A stretch of DNA of 15,809 nt, taken from Caccoplasma_A sp045587545 (lineage in GTDB: Bacteria; Bacteroidota; Bacteroidia; Bacteroidales; G3-4614). Positions 1 to 7,227 of the stretch are shown here, piece by piece. The position numbers and the translations under genes are program-made. The notes under the pieces are model-generated. The model had not been told where the DNA came from. It worked only from the letters and a program-made list of their open reading frames with translations, and did not search any database. Location of the stretch: NCBI GenBank assembly GCA_045587545.1, contig JAZNCN010000004.1:1-15809 (forward strand). The letters run 5' to 3'. The stretch's first letter is position 1, and every line of letters begins with the position of its first letter.

Positions 1-155
1 TTTTATCTTTTTTCTCTTACAAACCCGATCCGATGCTCAAAATTACTTTAGTGTCTAAAGTTAGTTTTGACGTTGACTTTATTTACTCGTCTCGTACTAC
101 TTTGTCTTTTTCAAATATTCAATGATCTCTTTTTTTGTTGCTTCCTTTCCGAAAG
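1..155 (-). other. Probable leader of a 16S-23S-5S rRNA operon (gene off the left edge)
   Basis: No ORF lies here. Downstream of the minus-strand promoter the transcript contains GAGATCATTGAA and then ACAAAGTAGTAC, which I recall as typical of the leader just upstream of 16S rRNA in Bacteroidales. It also holds a perfect 7-bp hairpin, ACTTTAG/CTAAAGT with a 3-nt loop (45-61). The 16S gene itself would start beyond position 1. The assignment rests on remembered leader similarity plus promoter strength, not on visible rRNA. Confidence 0.6.
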
Positions 156-161
156 CGAGTG

Positions 162-193
162 CAAAGGTACTACTCTTTTCCTTTCCCACCAAA
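162..193 (-). promoter_or_regulatory. Strong Bacteroidota-type promoter, probably for an rRNA operon
   Basis: Read on the minus strand, a TTTG box (190-193) is followed after exactly 20 nt by TACCTTTG (162-169). This matches the Bacteroidota sigma-ABfr consensus (TTTG, 19-21 nt, TAnnTTTG). Transcription would run left, into the leader at 1-155. The good match at both boxes fits a highly expressed RNA operon. Confidence 0.8.
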
Positions 194-445
194 TATTTTT
201 ACAACTTTTTTCTGAAAATTTTTACCCCTTTTCGTAAATACCCTATCTCTCAGTGAGTTATTTTTTATCTTTTTGTGAACTTTTTTGTACTAAATTTATT
301 CATATAATCAAAAAGAGTCTTTTTATGCCTTTATACGACATTCTGCTAATTTCATCAATTTTATTTACAGATTTTTCGCCTTCTCTTATATATAATGTAT
401 TATATATTTCTTATTATTGAAAAATCATAAATAATGTAAATTTGC
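194..445. other. Non-coding, AT-rich intergenic stretch
   Basis: This stretch lies between the leftward rRNA-type promoter and the rightward promoter at 446. I see no ORF, RNA gene or further promoter pair. The one structure is a 9-bp AT-only palindrome, ATATATAAT-gt-ATTATATAT (388-407), which may be low-complexity chance. Confidence 0.5.
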
Positions 446-475
446 TTGGATTGTTAAAATTATAATATATATTTG
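446..475 (+). promoter_or_regulatory. Promoter of the PepSY-like protein gene
   Basis: TTG (446-448), 19 nt, then TATATTTG (468-475). Transcription would start near 482. The in-frame TTG codon at 473 lies inside the -7 box, so translation must begin at the ATG at 503. Confidence 0.65.
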
Positions 476-502
476 CATTACAAACTCTTAAAATTAACAT
501 TT

Positions 503-958
503 ATGAAAAGATTTATTTTTACAATTGCGACCATTTTCACACTCTCATCTTCAGTGTGTTATACATCAGCAAGAGAAACTGCTGTCGATATTAAATCAAT
601 CCCTGAAAAAGCACAAACTTTCGTAAAAACTAATTTTGCAGATAAAAAAATTGTTTCTGTAGTGAAGGATAGCGAAATAGTAGGAACAGATTATACTGTT
701 TATTTCTCTGATGGAACAAAAATCGATTTTACGTCAAAAGGAGAATGGACAAACATTGATGCTCAGCACGCTTGTTTGTCTCAAAATGTTCTTCCTGCAG
801 CTATAGCTTCTTATGTTACCGAGAATCACGGAGGTATTTGTGTTTGCCAGATTGAGATAGACAAAGAGTTCATGTCATTCCAATACAAGGTAGAGCTACA
901 AAATGGAATTGATTTAAAATTTGACAAAAACGGAGGATTCCTTGGTTTTGATGATTAA
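503..958 (+). CDS. Small secreted PepSY-like (DUF2874-type) periplasmic protein
   Basis: A 151-residue protein. The signal peptide covers about residues 1-23 (KR, a hydrophobic stretch, then TSA before Arg24), with no lipobox. The mature part looks like two related halves: about 31-80 (SIPEKAQ...DGTKIDFTSKGEW) and about 95-150 (VLPAAIASYV...LQNGIDLKFDKNGG). Each has a helix followed by strands ending in a hydrophobic-D/F-x-x-x-G-x turn, the pattern of the Bacteroidota PepSY_like family with a BLIP-type fold. Members are small periplasmic proteins of unknown function. I chose the ATG at 503 over an upstream in-frame TTG at 473 because the signal peptide starts there and the TTG is inside the promoter. 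The gene is monocistronic and closed by the hairpin at 984. Family call from pattern only. Confidence 0.7.
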   Translation: MKRFIFTIATIFTLSSSVCYTSARETAVDIKSIPEKAQTFVKTNFADKKIVSVVKDSEIVGTDYTVYFSDGTKIDFTSKGEWTNIDAQHACLSQNVLPAAIASYVTENHGGICVCQIEIDKEFMSFQYKVELQNGIDLKFDKNGGFLGFDD

Positions 959-983
959 TTAATTGTATTAATATAAAAAAGAT

Positions 984-1013
984 AGAGGGTAGGTCGTTGA
1001 CCTACCCTCTTTA
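984..1013. terminator. Bidirectional terminator between the PepSY-like gene and mdh
   Basis: A perfect 12-bp stem, AGAGGGTAGGTC/GACCTACCCTCT, with a GTT loop. T-rich sequence follows on the plus strand (1010-1018) and a run of six T follows on the minus strand (975-980). It serves both convergent genes. Confidence 0.9.
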
Positions 1014-1035
1014 CTTTATAATATTGTATCTTTTT

Positions 1036-1977
1036 TTAGATAGCTCCTGTATCTTTAAGAATTTGATTAACCTTGCGAACTGCATCAGCAGAAGCCTCAA
1101 ATTTAGCTTGTTCCTCTTTTGTTAATTCAACTTTTACAATCTTCTCAATACCTTTTCGACCGATAACAACAGGAACTCCAATCATAATATCCTCTTGTCC
1201 GTACTCTCCCTCTAAGTAGCAACCACAAGGTATGATACGTTTTTGGTCTCCTAAGATAGCCTCAACAACAGATGCTGCTGCTGCTCCGGGTGCGTACCAT
1301 GCAGATGTTCCGAGAAGACCTGTCAATGTTGCTCCACCAACCATAGTGTCTGCAGCAACTTGCTCCAATTTTTTCTTTGAAAGGAATTGTGATGCAGGAA
1401 CTCCTTTGATGGTGGCTTTTGATGTCAAGGGTATCATTGTTGTATCTCCGTGCCCACCAATTACCATACCGTCAACATCGTGAATGTTTGCATTAGCAGC
1501 TTTTGCCAAATAGCAACGGAAACGAGAAGAGTCTAATGCTCCACCCATACCTATTACACGATTTTTGGGAAGACCTGTTGATTTCAAAGTTAAGTATGCC
1601 ATTGTATCCATCGGGTTAGATACAATAATAAATATTGCTCGTGGAGAGTAAGCCAATGCTTGAGAAACTACGCTTTTAACAATGTTTGCGTTTGTCCCTA
1701 TCAACTCTTCGCGAGTCATTCCCGGTTTACGAGGGATTCCTGAAGTTACAACGATAACATCTGAGTTAGCTGTTTTTTTGTAGTCGTTTGTACATCCAGT
1801 AAGTTTAGTCTTGAATTCAGTAGTAACTGATGCTTGGTACATATCAAGCATTTTACCCTCTGAAAGACCTTCTTTGATATCAATTAATACAACTTCGCTT
1901 GCTACTTCGCGAGCAGCCAATACGTTTGCACAAGTTGCGCCCACCATACCGGCGCCGATAACTGTTACTTTTGACAT
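1036..1977 (-). CDS. mdh: Malate dehydrogenase (NAD, LDH-like type)
   Basis: A 313-residue cytoplasmic enzyme that interconverts malate and oxaloacetate using NAD. Visible motifs: the Rossmann loop GAGMVG (8-13), Asp33 after strand 2 for the NAD ribose, the substrate loop IPRKPGMTREEL (81-92) with Arg83 and Arg89, and the SNPMD motif (120-124). Asp149, Arg152 and His176 (in GGHGDT) have the 3- and 24-residue spacings of the catalytic trio in lactate/malate dehydrogenases. Arginine in the substrate loop marks malate rather than lactate specificity. Length is normal for the family. The gene is monocistronic, with a promoter at 2026-2058 and a shared terminator at its end. In gut Bacteroidales this enzyme serves the reductive branch from oxaloacetate to fumarate and succinate. 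Confidence 0.96.
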   Translation of the reverse strand: MSKVTVIGAGMVGATCANVLAAREVASEVVLIDIKEGLSEGKMLDMYQASVTTEFKTKLTGCTNDYKKTANSDVIVVTSGIPRKPGMTREELIGTNANIVKSVVSQALAYSPRAIFIIVSNPMDTMAYLTLKSTGLPKNRVIGMGGALDSSRFRCYLAKAANANIHDVDGMVIGGHGDTTMIPLTSKATIKGVPASQFLSKKKLEQVAADTMVGGATLTGLLGTSAWYAPGAAAASVVEAILGDQKRIIPCGCYLEGEYGQEDIMIGVPVVIGRKGIEKIVKVELTKEEQAKFEASADAVRKVNQILKDTGAI

Positions 1978-2025
1978 AATTATTTTACTTTATTTAGTGT
2001 TAGAATTTTTTCTATTAAACTTTTA

Positions 2026-2058
2026 CAAAGTTACAAGATAAAACCCAATAAACATCAA
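2026..2058 (-). promoter_or_regulatory. Probable mdh promoter
   Basis: On the minus strand TAACTTTG (2026-2033) matches TAnnTTTG exactly. A TTG (2056-2058) lies 22 nt upstream, slightly long for the consensus. The resulting 5' leader is about 40 nt. Confidence 0.5.
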
Positions 2059-2094
2059 TTGCTATGATAAAAATTTTTAAAAAATTACTATATG

Positions 2095-2130
2095 ATTGCT
2101 GGCATACACCTCAGGGGATATGGCAGCAAT
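2095..2130 (-). terminator. Hairpin downstream of the lipoprotein gene, possible terminator
   Basis: ATTGCTGGCATA (2095-2106) pairs with TATGGCAGCAAT (2119-2130): 11 of 12 positions pair, with one G/G mismatch, around a 12-nt loop. On the minus strand it sits 27 nt after the lipoprotein stop. The T-rich tract (about 2070-2087) follows only after a gap of roughly 8 nt, so this is an atypical terminator or another RNA structure. Confidence 0.5.
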
Positions 2131-2156
2131 TAGTATAATATGAAATTTTGAATTTA

Positions 2157-2708
2157 TTATTCTGTTGGATTAGGAGAACCTTTTTGGTAACTGAAATTTA
2201 AAAGATTATGAGACTTGGAAGTGTAAATTTCAAATTCTCTGGTAGTCTTCTCTCCAGAGGCAGAAAATCTACCATTCCACCCGAAGTTTTTATTCTGAAC
2301 TCCTTCTGCAGTATAGCCTGCCACATTGGCTGTAATATTGCCATCAATTCTATAATTTACTCCGTCTTCTATGGCAGGAAGGGGATTTTTCGGAACAATA
2401 TCAACTTTGCAAACAACATTTTCCGGAGCTTCTTCATAGCTCATTGTGTATGATTTATTCCAGTTGTCATTAATAGCCTCTTGCTTTACCAATCCATTCT
2501 CATGAGTATACTCAACTGTAACATCAAAATAGTCATAATAAGGCTTAGCCAAACTGACAGAATAGTTCAAACTTACGTTCTTAACCGTTACATCAGGTGA
2601 TGTTGGTACTGGATCGTCTTTACTTTCATCATCGCTACAAGAAATCATAAAAAAACCAACTAATAATGTCGTCAATAAAAAAAGTCTTTTAATCAATAAA
2701 TTCTTCAT
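2157..2708 (-). CDS. Surface-type lipoprotein of unknown function
   Basis: A 183-residue protein. The N-terminus has KNLLIKR, a hydrophobic segment and the lipobox ISC with acylated Cys24, followed by Ser-Asp-Asp-Glu. Acidic residues right after the Cys match the Bacteroidota lipoprotein export signal, so the protein probably sits on the outer face of the outer membrane. After a short acidic, proline-rich linker (about 25-40) the rest alternates like beta strands, with several Tyr and Trp and no enzyme motif I recognise. It may be an Ig-like or beta-sandwich adhesin or binding protein, but nothing in the sequence proves this. It is flanked by mdh and priA on the same strand, each apparently separately transcribed. 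A -7 box lies at 2753. Confidence 0.75.
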   Translation of the reverse strand: MKNLLIKRLFLLTTLLVGFFMISCSDDESKDDPVPTSPDVTVKNVSLNYSVSLAKPYYDYFDVTVEYTHENGLVKQEAINDNWNKSYTMSYEEAPENVVCKVDIVPKNPLPAIEDGVNYRIDGNITANVAGYTAEGVQNKNFGWNGRFSASGEKTTREFEIYTSKSHNLLNFSYQKGSPNPTE

Positions 2709-2752
2709 GATAATAAAATTAAAAAGTTTGTACTATGTTTCTTTAAACATCG

Positions 2753-2760
2753 CAAATATA
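2753..2760 (-). promoter_or_regulatory. -7 box for the lipoprotein gene
   Basis: TATATTTG on the minus strand, 45 nt upstream of the start codon. I see no clear TTG at the expected -33 distance, so the promoter may be weak or regulated. Confidence 0.4.
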
Positions 2761-2852
2761 ATATTGCAAATGAAAATAAGAGTTAAACCATACAGCAGCT
2801 TTAGTAAAAAAACATAATTTTATTATTTATTCTCTTTTATCAACAATAACTG

Positions 2853-5315
2853 TTACATTGGATCTACATCATAATACAAAACTAAAGATTTAAAGTCTCT
2901 TTGTAGATAAAAATTATTTTCAGCAACTGCAATAATCTCTCTAACCTTTTGGATAGAGGAGTTATTCTCTAATTTAAGAACAATTTTTCTGATATACATT
3001 GATTGTACTCTACCAATAACAGGTTTGTCGGGACCTAAAACTCTTGCTCCAAACGATTGTCTTAATAGGTCGGCATACCATTTTGATGCTTGTTGAACTC
3101 TTACCTCATTACGACCTTTTATATATATATATATAAGTCTTGTATATGGAGGATAATTAAACTCTTGCCTTTCAACAAGCTGAGTATTAAACATTCTCTT
3201 ATAATCATGACTTAACAATTGTGTTATAATTGGGTGCTCAACTTGCGATGTTTGAACAATAACATGACCCTGTTTCCCTTTTCGTCCTGCTCGCCCGGCA
3301 ACTTGTTCCATCATTTGAAAAGCCCTTTCGTGTGCTCTGAAATCAGGCATATTAAGCAGTGAGTCAGCTCCTAAAATACCCACTACTCCAACGCGCTCAA
3401 AATCTAATCCTTTTGTTATCATTTGAGTACCTATTAACACGCGTGTAGTAGCATTCTCAAATTCAGAGATAATATCCTCGTATGCTTTTCGGCTTCGTGT
3501 CGTATCCAAATCCATTCTTGCAACGGGATAATCTTTAAATGCATTTGAAGCCTCCTCCTCAATATGCTCCGTTCCAAAACCTTTTACCTCAATTGTGGGA
3601 TATCCGCAAGCAGGACATTTGGTTGGTATCTCATAGGTATATCCACAATAGTGACACGTAAGTTGATTAAGATATTTATGATATGTCATTGAAACATCAC
3701 AGTTCTTACATTTGGGAGTCCACCCACAGGTTTGACACTCTACAATTGGAGCAAATCCACGACGATTACGGAAAAGGATAACTTGTCCTCCCATATCCAA
3801 TACCCTCTTTGATGCTTGTTCAAGTTGAGGAGAAATATCTCCTTCTTTCATGATTTTTTTACGACGAAGTTCACGAGTGTCAGCTATCTCTATTTTAGGG
3901 AGCATAACATCTCCGTGACGAGTAAGTAACTCTACCAAACCATACTTATCAATTTTAGCATTAAAATAACTCTCTATTGAGGGAGTGGCACTTCCCAGTA
4001 AAGTTTTTGCCCCAAAAGATGCGGCAAGAACAGTGGCTACATTTCGAGCATTATATCTTGGAGCAGGTTCTTGTTGCTTATAACTTGTTTCATGTTCCTC
4101 ATCGACGATAATCAAGCCTAAATTTTTAAATGGCAGAAACACCGAAGAGCGCACGCCCAATACTACCTGAATACCATTATCTTTTAAAAGCGAGTTCCAA
4201 ATGTCTACCCTTTCGTTATCAGTAAACTTTGAGTGATAGACTCCAAGTTTGTTTCCAAAAACACGCGCAAGTCTGTTAGCAAGTTGTGTTGTAAGAGCAA
4301 TTTCCGGGACAAGGAAAAGTGCCTGCCCCCCTTTCTCTATTGTGTCTTTTATGAGATGAATGTATATCTCGGTCTTACCACTTGAGGTAACCCCATGCAA
4401 CAGAGTTATATTCTTTTTGGCGAAACTATCTATAATTTCGTTATATGCTTTTTTTTGAGCAGGATTAAGTTCGTGAGCCTCTTCAACCTTATTCTCTCTT
4501 CCTTCAAAACGATTAATCACCTGCTTATATTGAACAAATATTCCCCTGTTTATCATTGCCGACAGAACAGACCCTGTTATTTGGGTCCGGTCTAAAAGGG
4601 CTTGTCGGGTAACAACCATCTCTTTTCCCGGACGGTTAAATCCCGACATCTCTAAAAATACCATAAAGAGCTTTAACTGAAGTTTTGCACGTTTAAGCTC
4701 TTCAAAGCACTTCTTAATTTTAGCTTCATTATCTCTCTCAAAAGATAGCTTTATACATAATTGAGTTTTGGGTTGATATTTTCGGCGCAACTCCTCTTTA
4801 ACCGCAATGACATTACGTTCAAGAAGAGATTTTACAGAAGGCATAACACATTTTATACCACTCTTTTCAATAGTAGCAATCGAAGCCTCCTGCTCTTTCG
4901 CAAGCAAATTAATAATAGATTGTTCTTTGGGGGTAAAGTTATTTATCTCTTCAAAACAACACTCTTTATTAAGTTGCAAAGTGGTTTCGCTCTCAGGCTT
5001 TAAACCTGACGGCAATGCAGCCTTATATACATCACCTACACTACACATATAATAGTTGGCAATCCACTCCCAAAACTCCAACTGCCGTGGGCGTATAATA
5101 GGAGAAGAGTCCAACACCTCTACTATAGGCTTTGTATCATAATCCGGCATATTATTATGAATTTTCCTGACAACAGCAGTGTAATACTTCTTTGTTCCAA
5201 ACTGCACAATAACTCTACTCCCTATTTTTATAATAGGAAATATATCCTCTGGAATTATATATGTAAAATATTTACCAAGAGGCAGAGGGAGTATTACATC
5301 TGCGAAACAATTCAT
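2853..5315 (-). CDS. priA: Primosomal protein N', replication restart helicase PriA
   Basis: An 820-residue superfamily 2 DNA helicase that recognises abandoned forks and D-loops and reloads the replicative helicase. Order: N-terminal 3'-DNA-binding domain (about 1-105, starting FADVILPLPLGKYFTY); winged-helix region; helicase lobe 1 with Walker A GVTSSGKT (about 306-313) and Walker B DEEH (about 404-407); eight zinc-binding cysteines in four CxxC-type pairs (about 526-571); lobe 2 with MITKGLDFERV (about 632-642) and QVAGRAGRKG (about 670-680); C-terminal domain. All motifs look intact and the length is normal for Bacteroidota. The start at 5315 leaves a short leader behind the -7 box at 5372. 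A (TA)8 run lies inside the gene at 3120-3135. The gene is divergent from the HAD-aroB-manC unit. Confidence 0.97.
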   Translation of the reverse strand: MNCFADVILPLPLGKYFTYIIPEDIFPIIKIGSRVIVQFGTKKYYTAVVRKIHNNMPDYDTKPIVEVLDSSPIIRPRQLEFWEWIANYYMCSVGDVYKAALPSGLKPESETTLQLNKECCFEEINNFTPKEQSIINLLAKEQEASIATIEKSGIKCVMPSVKSLLERNVIAVKEELRRKYQPKTQLCIKLSFERDNEAKIKKCFEELKRAKLQLKLFMVFLEMSGFNRPGKEMVVTRQALLDRTQITGSVLSAMINRGIFVQYKQVINRFEGRENKVEEAHELNPAQKKAYNEIIDSFAKKNITLLHGVTSSGKTEIYIHLIKDTIEKGGQALFLVPEIALTTQLANRLARVFGNKLGVYHSKFTDNERVDIWNSLLKDNGIQVVLGVRSSVFLPFKNLGLIIVDEEHETSYKQQEPAPRYNARNVATVLAASFGAKTLLGSATPSIESYFNAKIDKYGLVELLTRHGDVMLPKIEIADTRELRRKKIMKEGDISPQLEQASKRVLDMGGQVILFRNRRGFAPIVECQTCGWTPKCKNCDVSMTYHKYLNQLTCHYCGYTYEIPTKCPACGYPTIEVKGFGTEHIEEEASNAFKDYPVARMDLDTTRSRKAYEDIISEFENATTRVLIGTQMITKGLDFERVGVVGILGADSLLNMPDFRAHERAFQMMEQVAGRAGRKGKQGHVIVQTSQVEHPIITQLLSHDYKRMFNTQLVERQEFNYPPYTRLIYIYIKGRNEVRVQQASKWYADLLRQSFGARVLGPDKPVIGRVQSMYIRKIVLKLENNSSIQKVREIIAVAENNFYLQRDFKSLVLYYDVDPM

Positions 5316-5371
5316 AAAAAAATTTTTACAACCAGATACAAAAATACGAAAGTATTTTCGGGCTTTTACCC

Positions 5372-5379
5372 CAAAGGTA
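5372..5379 (-). promoter_or_regulatory. -7 box of the priA promoter
   Basis: TACCTTTG on the minus strand, 56 nt before the priA start. No convincing TTG lies 19-21 nt upstream. It sits only 13 nt from the oppositely facing -7 box at 5393. Confidence 0.5.
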
Positions 5380-5392
5380 CGAAAAAGTTTAC

Positions 5393-5400
5393 TATTTTTG
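5393..5400 (+). promoter_or_regulatory. -7 box of the HAD-aroB-manC promoter
   Basis: TATTTTTG matches TAnnTTTG and would give a start about 10 nt before the ATG at 5418, so a very short leader. The -33 position lacks TTG because it falls on the priA -7 box. Confidence 0.45.
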
Positions 5401-5417
5401 TAAACATAAAGTGAGAT

Positions 5418-6134
5418 ATGGATATTTTAGAGGCAATAGAACAATATAACAAAAACAAAGGGATTAAACTCTGTTTTAAAGCTTTGCTTTCAGATATGGA
5501 CGGAGTTCTTTATAACTCTATGCCTTTCCATGCCAAAGCTTGGGCTGAAACAATGCATGCAGAAGGGATAAATTGTACTCCGCTTGAGTTTTATGCCCAT
5601 GAGGGAAGGACAGGTAGAGGTACTATAAATATATATTTCACAAGAGATAAAGGTCGTGAAGCTACAGAAGATGAGGTTCAACGCATATACGCAGAGAAGG
5701 CTCGCCGTTTTGTTGAGTGCGGCAAAGCCAAACCCATGACAGGGGCTCAAGATGCTCTACAATTAATTAAAGCACATGGCATTACTACAGTATTAGTTAC
5801 AGGATCAGGGCAAAAATCGTTGTTGCAAAAGTTATCGCTTGACTATCCAGGAATATTTACTCCAAAAACAATGGTTACGGCTTTTGATGTCACAAAAGGC
5901 AAACCTCACCCCGAACCTTACCTTATGGGCTTAAAAAGGGCATGCGTTGCTCCACATGAAGCAATTGTATTGGAGAATGCCCCATTGGGCGTAGAGTCAG
6001 CTGTTGCAGCCGGAGTTTTTACCATTGCCGTTAATACAGGCCCCTTAGACGAGAAGCTATTATATGATGCGGGAGCAAATATGGTATATCCTGATTTAAC
6101 CACTTTTAGTAACGAAATCAAAAAACTGTTTTAA
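5418..6134 (+). CDS. HAD-superfamily phosphatase, beta-phosphoglucomutase-like subgroup
   Basis: A 238-residue cytoplasmic hydrolase. After a 20-residue N-terminal extension comes motif I, SDMDGV, with nucleophile Asp26 and acid/base Asp28. A helical cap follows (about 35-105, with HEGRTGRGT). Motif II is VTGSG (about 125-129), motif III is the Lys of KGKPHPEPY (about 160-168), and motif IV is LENAPLGVESAVAAG, in which the usual second acidic residue is Asn, as in related ENAPLGV families. It probably removes phosphate from a small sugar or metabolite phosphate; the substrate cannot be read from sequence. It leads a three-gene unit, 22 nt before aroB. I recall the same family next to aroB in other Bacteroidales, which suggests a conserved link. 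It is not obviously a mutase, since beta-phosphoglucomutases keep Glu-Asp at motif IV. Confidence 0.88.
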   Translation: MDILEAIEQYNKNKGIKLCFKALLSDMDGVLYNSMPFHAKAWAETMHAEGINCTPLEFYAHEGRTGRGTINIYFTRDKGREATEDEVQRIYAEKARRFVECGKAKPMTGAQDALQLIKAHGITTVLVTGSGQKSLLQKLSLDYPGIFTPKTMVTAFDVTKGKPHPEPYLMGLKRACVAPHEAIVLENAPLGVESAVAAGVFTIAVNTGPLDEKLLYDAGANMVYPDLTTFSNEIKKLF

Positions 6135-6156
6135 ATTAATTATTTAAAAGCTATTT

Positions 6157-7215
6157 ATGATAAACAATATTATATATACTTCAAACATCTCAGATGGAGT
6201 AGAAAAAATTCTCTCACAAAAAGAGTTTGATCTGCTTTTTATCCTTACCGATGAGAATACTCATCGCTATGCAATGCCTCTGCTCTCAAATAGCAAAATA
6301 TACAAAGAGGCAAAAGAGATTGTTATCCTTGCTGATGATAGCAACAAAAATATTGAAAACCTGACTACAATATGGAAGGCTCTTGGAGAAGGTGGTGCAA
6401 CAAGAAAATCGCTATTGATAAATTTGGGTGGCGGAATGGTTACCGATATGGGTGGTTTTGCTGCTGCAACTTTCAAAAGAGGTATAGACCACATAAACAT
6501 TCCTACTACATTGCTTGGTGCTGTTGATGCTGCCGTAGGTGGTAAGACAGGAATAAACTTTGGCGGACTCAAAAATGAAATAGGGGCTTTTAAACAACCA
6601 TCGGCAGTTGTTATCAACACAGAGTTCTTTAAAACGCTTGCTTCAGAGCATCTCCTCTCAGGATTTGCCGAGATGTTGAAGCATGGACTTATAAGTAATA
6701 TGGAAAGTTACAACAGATTATTACAATTTGACATTTGTAACCCCGATTATGCCTCTCTATTATCATTAGTTGAGGAGTCCGTTGCCGTAAAGGAGAGAAT
6801 TGTAGAAGAAGATCCGTTAGAGAAGGGAATTAGAAAATATCTAAATCTCGGACACACAAGCGGACACGCCATTGAGAGCCTTGCAATAAAACGTGGCACC
6901 CCGGTTCAACATGGATATGCCGTAGCATGGGGATTGGTTTGCGAAGCAATTCTTTCGCATATTAAACTTGGATTTCCTCAAAAGGAGGTTTACCAATTAA
7001 CGGAATATATAAAAAATAATTACGGGACATTTAATATTAGTTGTAACGATTACTCTTATCTTTACGAAAAAATTACTCATGATAAGAAAAACGAATCGGG
7101 ACGTATAAACTATACACTACTCAAAGATGTTGGCATAGTTGAGATAAATGTTGCCGTAACTAAAGAGGAGATTGAAACTTCGTTTGATTTGTACCGCGAC
7201 CTATTTGGTCTTTAA
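6157..7215 (+). CDS. aroB: 3-dehydroquinate synthase (sugar phosphate cyclase family)
   Basis: A 352-residue NAD- and metal-dependent enzyme that cyclises DAHP to 3-dehydroquinate, the second step of the shikimate pathway. Visible: the NAD-binding TDENTH (31-36), the GGGMVTDMGG loop (91-100), the phosphate and substrate Lys in GGKTGIN (Lys130) and KNEIGAFKQP, and FAEMLKHGL with metal ligand Glu172 and Lys175. The two metal histidines are His233 (LGHTSGHA) and His252. The usual HGE after the last histidine is HGY here, which I believe also occurs in other Bacteroidales AroB. Length matches the family. It lies between a HAD phosphatase and manC with gaps of 22 and 12 nt, so it is co-transcribed. 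A different sugar phosphate cyclase activity is possible but the motif set favours AroB. Confidence 0.9.
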   Translation: MINNIIYTSNISDGVEKILSQKEFDLLFILTDENTHRYAMPLLSNSKIYKEAKEIVILADDSNKNIENLTTIWKALGEGGATRKSLLINLGGGMVTDMGGFAAATFKRGIDHINIPTTLLGAVDAAVGGKTGINFGGLKNEIGAFKQPSAVVINTEFFKTLASEHLLSGFAEMLKHGLISNMESYNRLLQFDICNPDYASLLSLVEESVAVKERIVEEDPLEKGIRKYLNLGHTSGHAIESLAIKRGTPVQHGYAVAWGLVCEAILSHIKLGFPQKEVYQLTEYIKNNYGTFNISCNDYSYLYEKITHDKKNESGRINYTLLKDVGIVEINVAVTKEEIETSFDLYRDLFGL

Positions 7216-7227
7216 ATAAGATATAAA

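Noticed and set aside
388..407. AT-only palindrome upstream of the PepSY-like gene
   Set aside because: Built only of A and T apart from the central GT, in a very AT-rich stretch, so chance is likely; no promoter overlap.
473..502. Upstream TTG start giving a longer PepSY-like protein
   Set aside because: The TTG forms the end of the -7 promoter box, and the signal peptide starts at the ATG at 503.
5157..5414. Plus-strand ORF before the HAD gene
   Set aside because: It is antisense to the priA N-terminus and includes the divergent promoter region.
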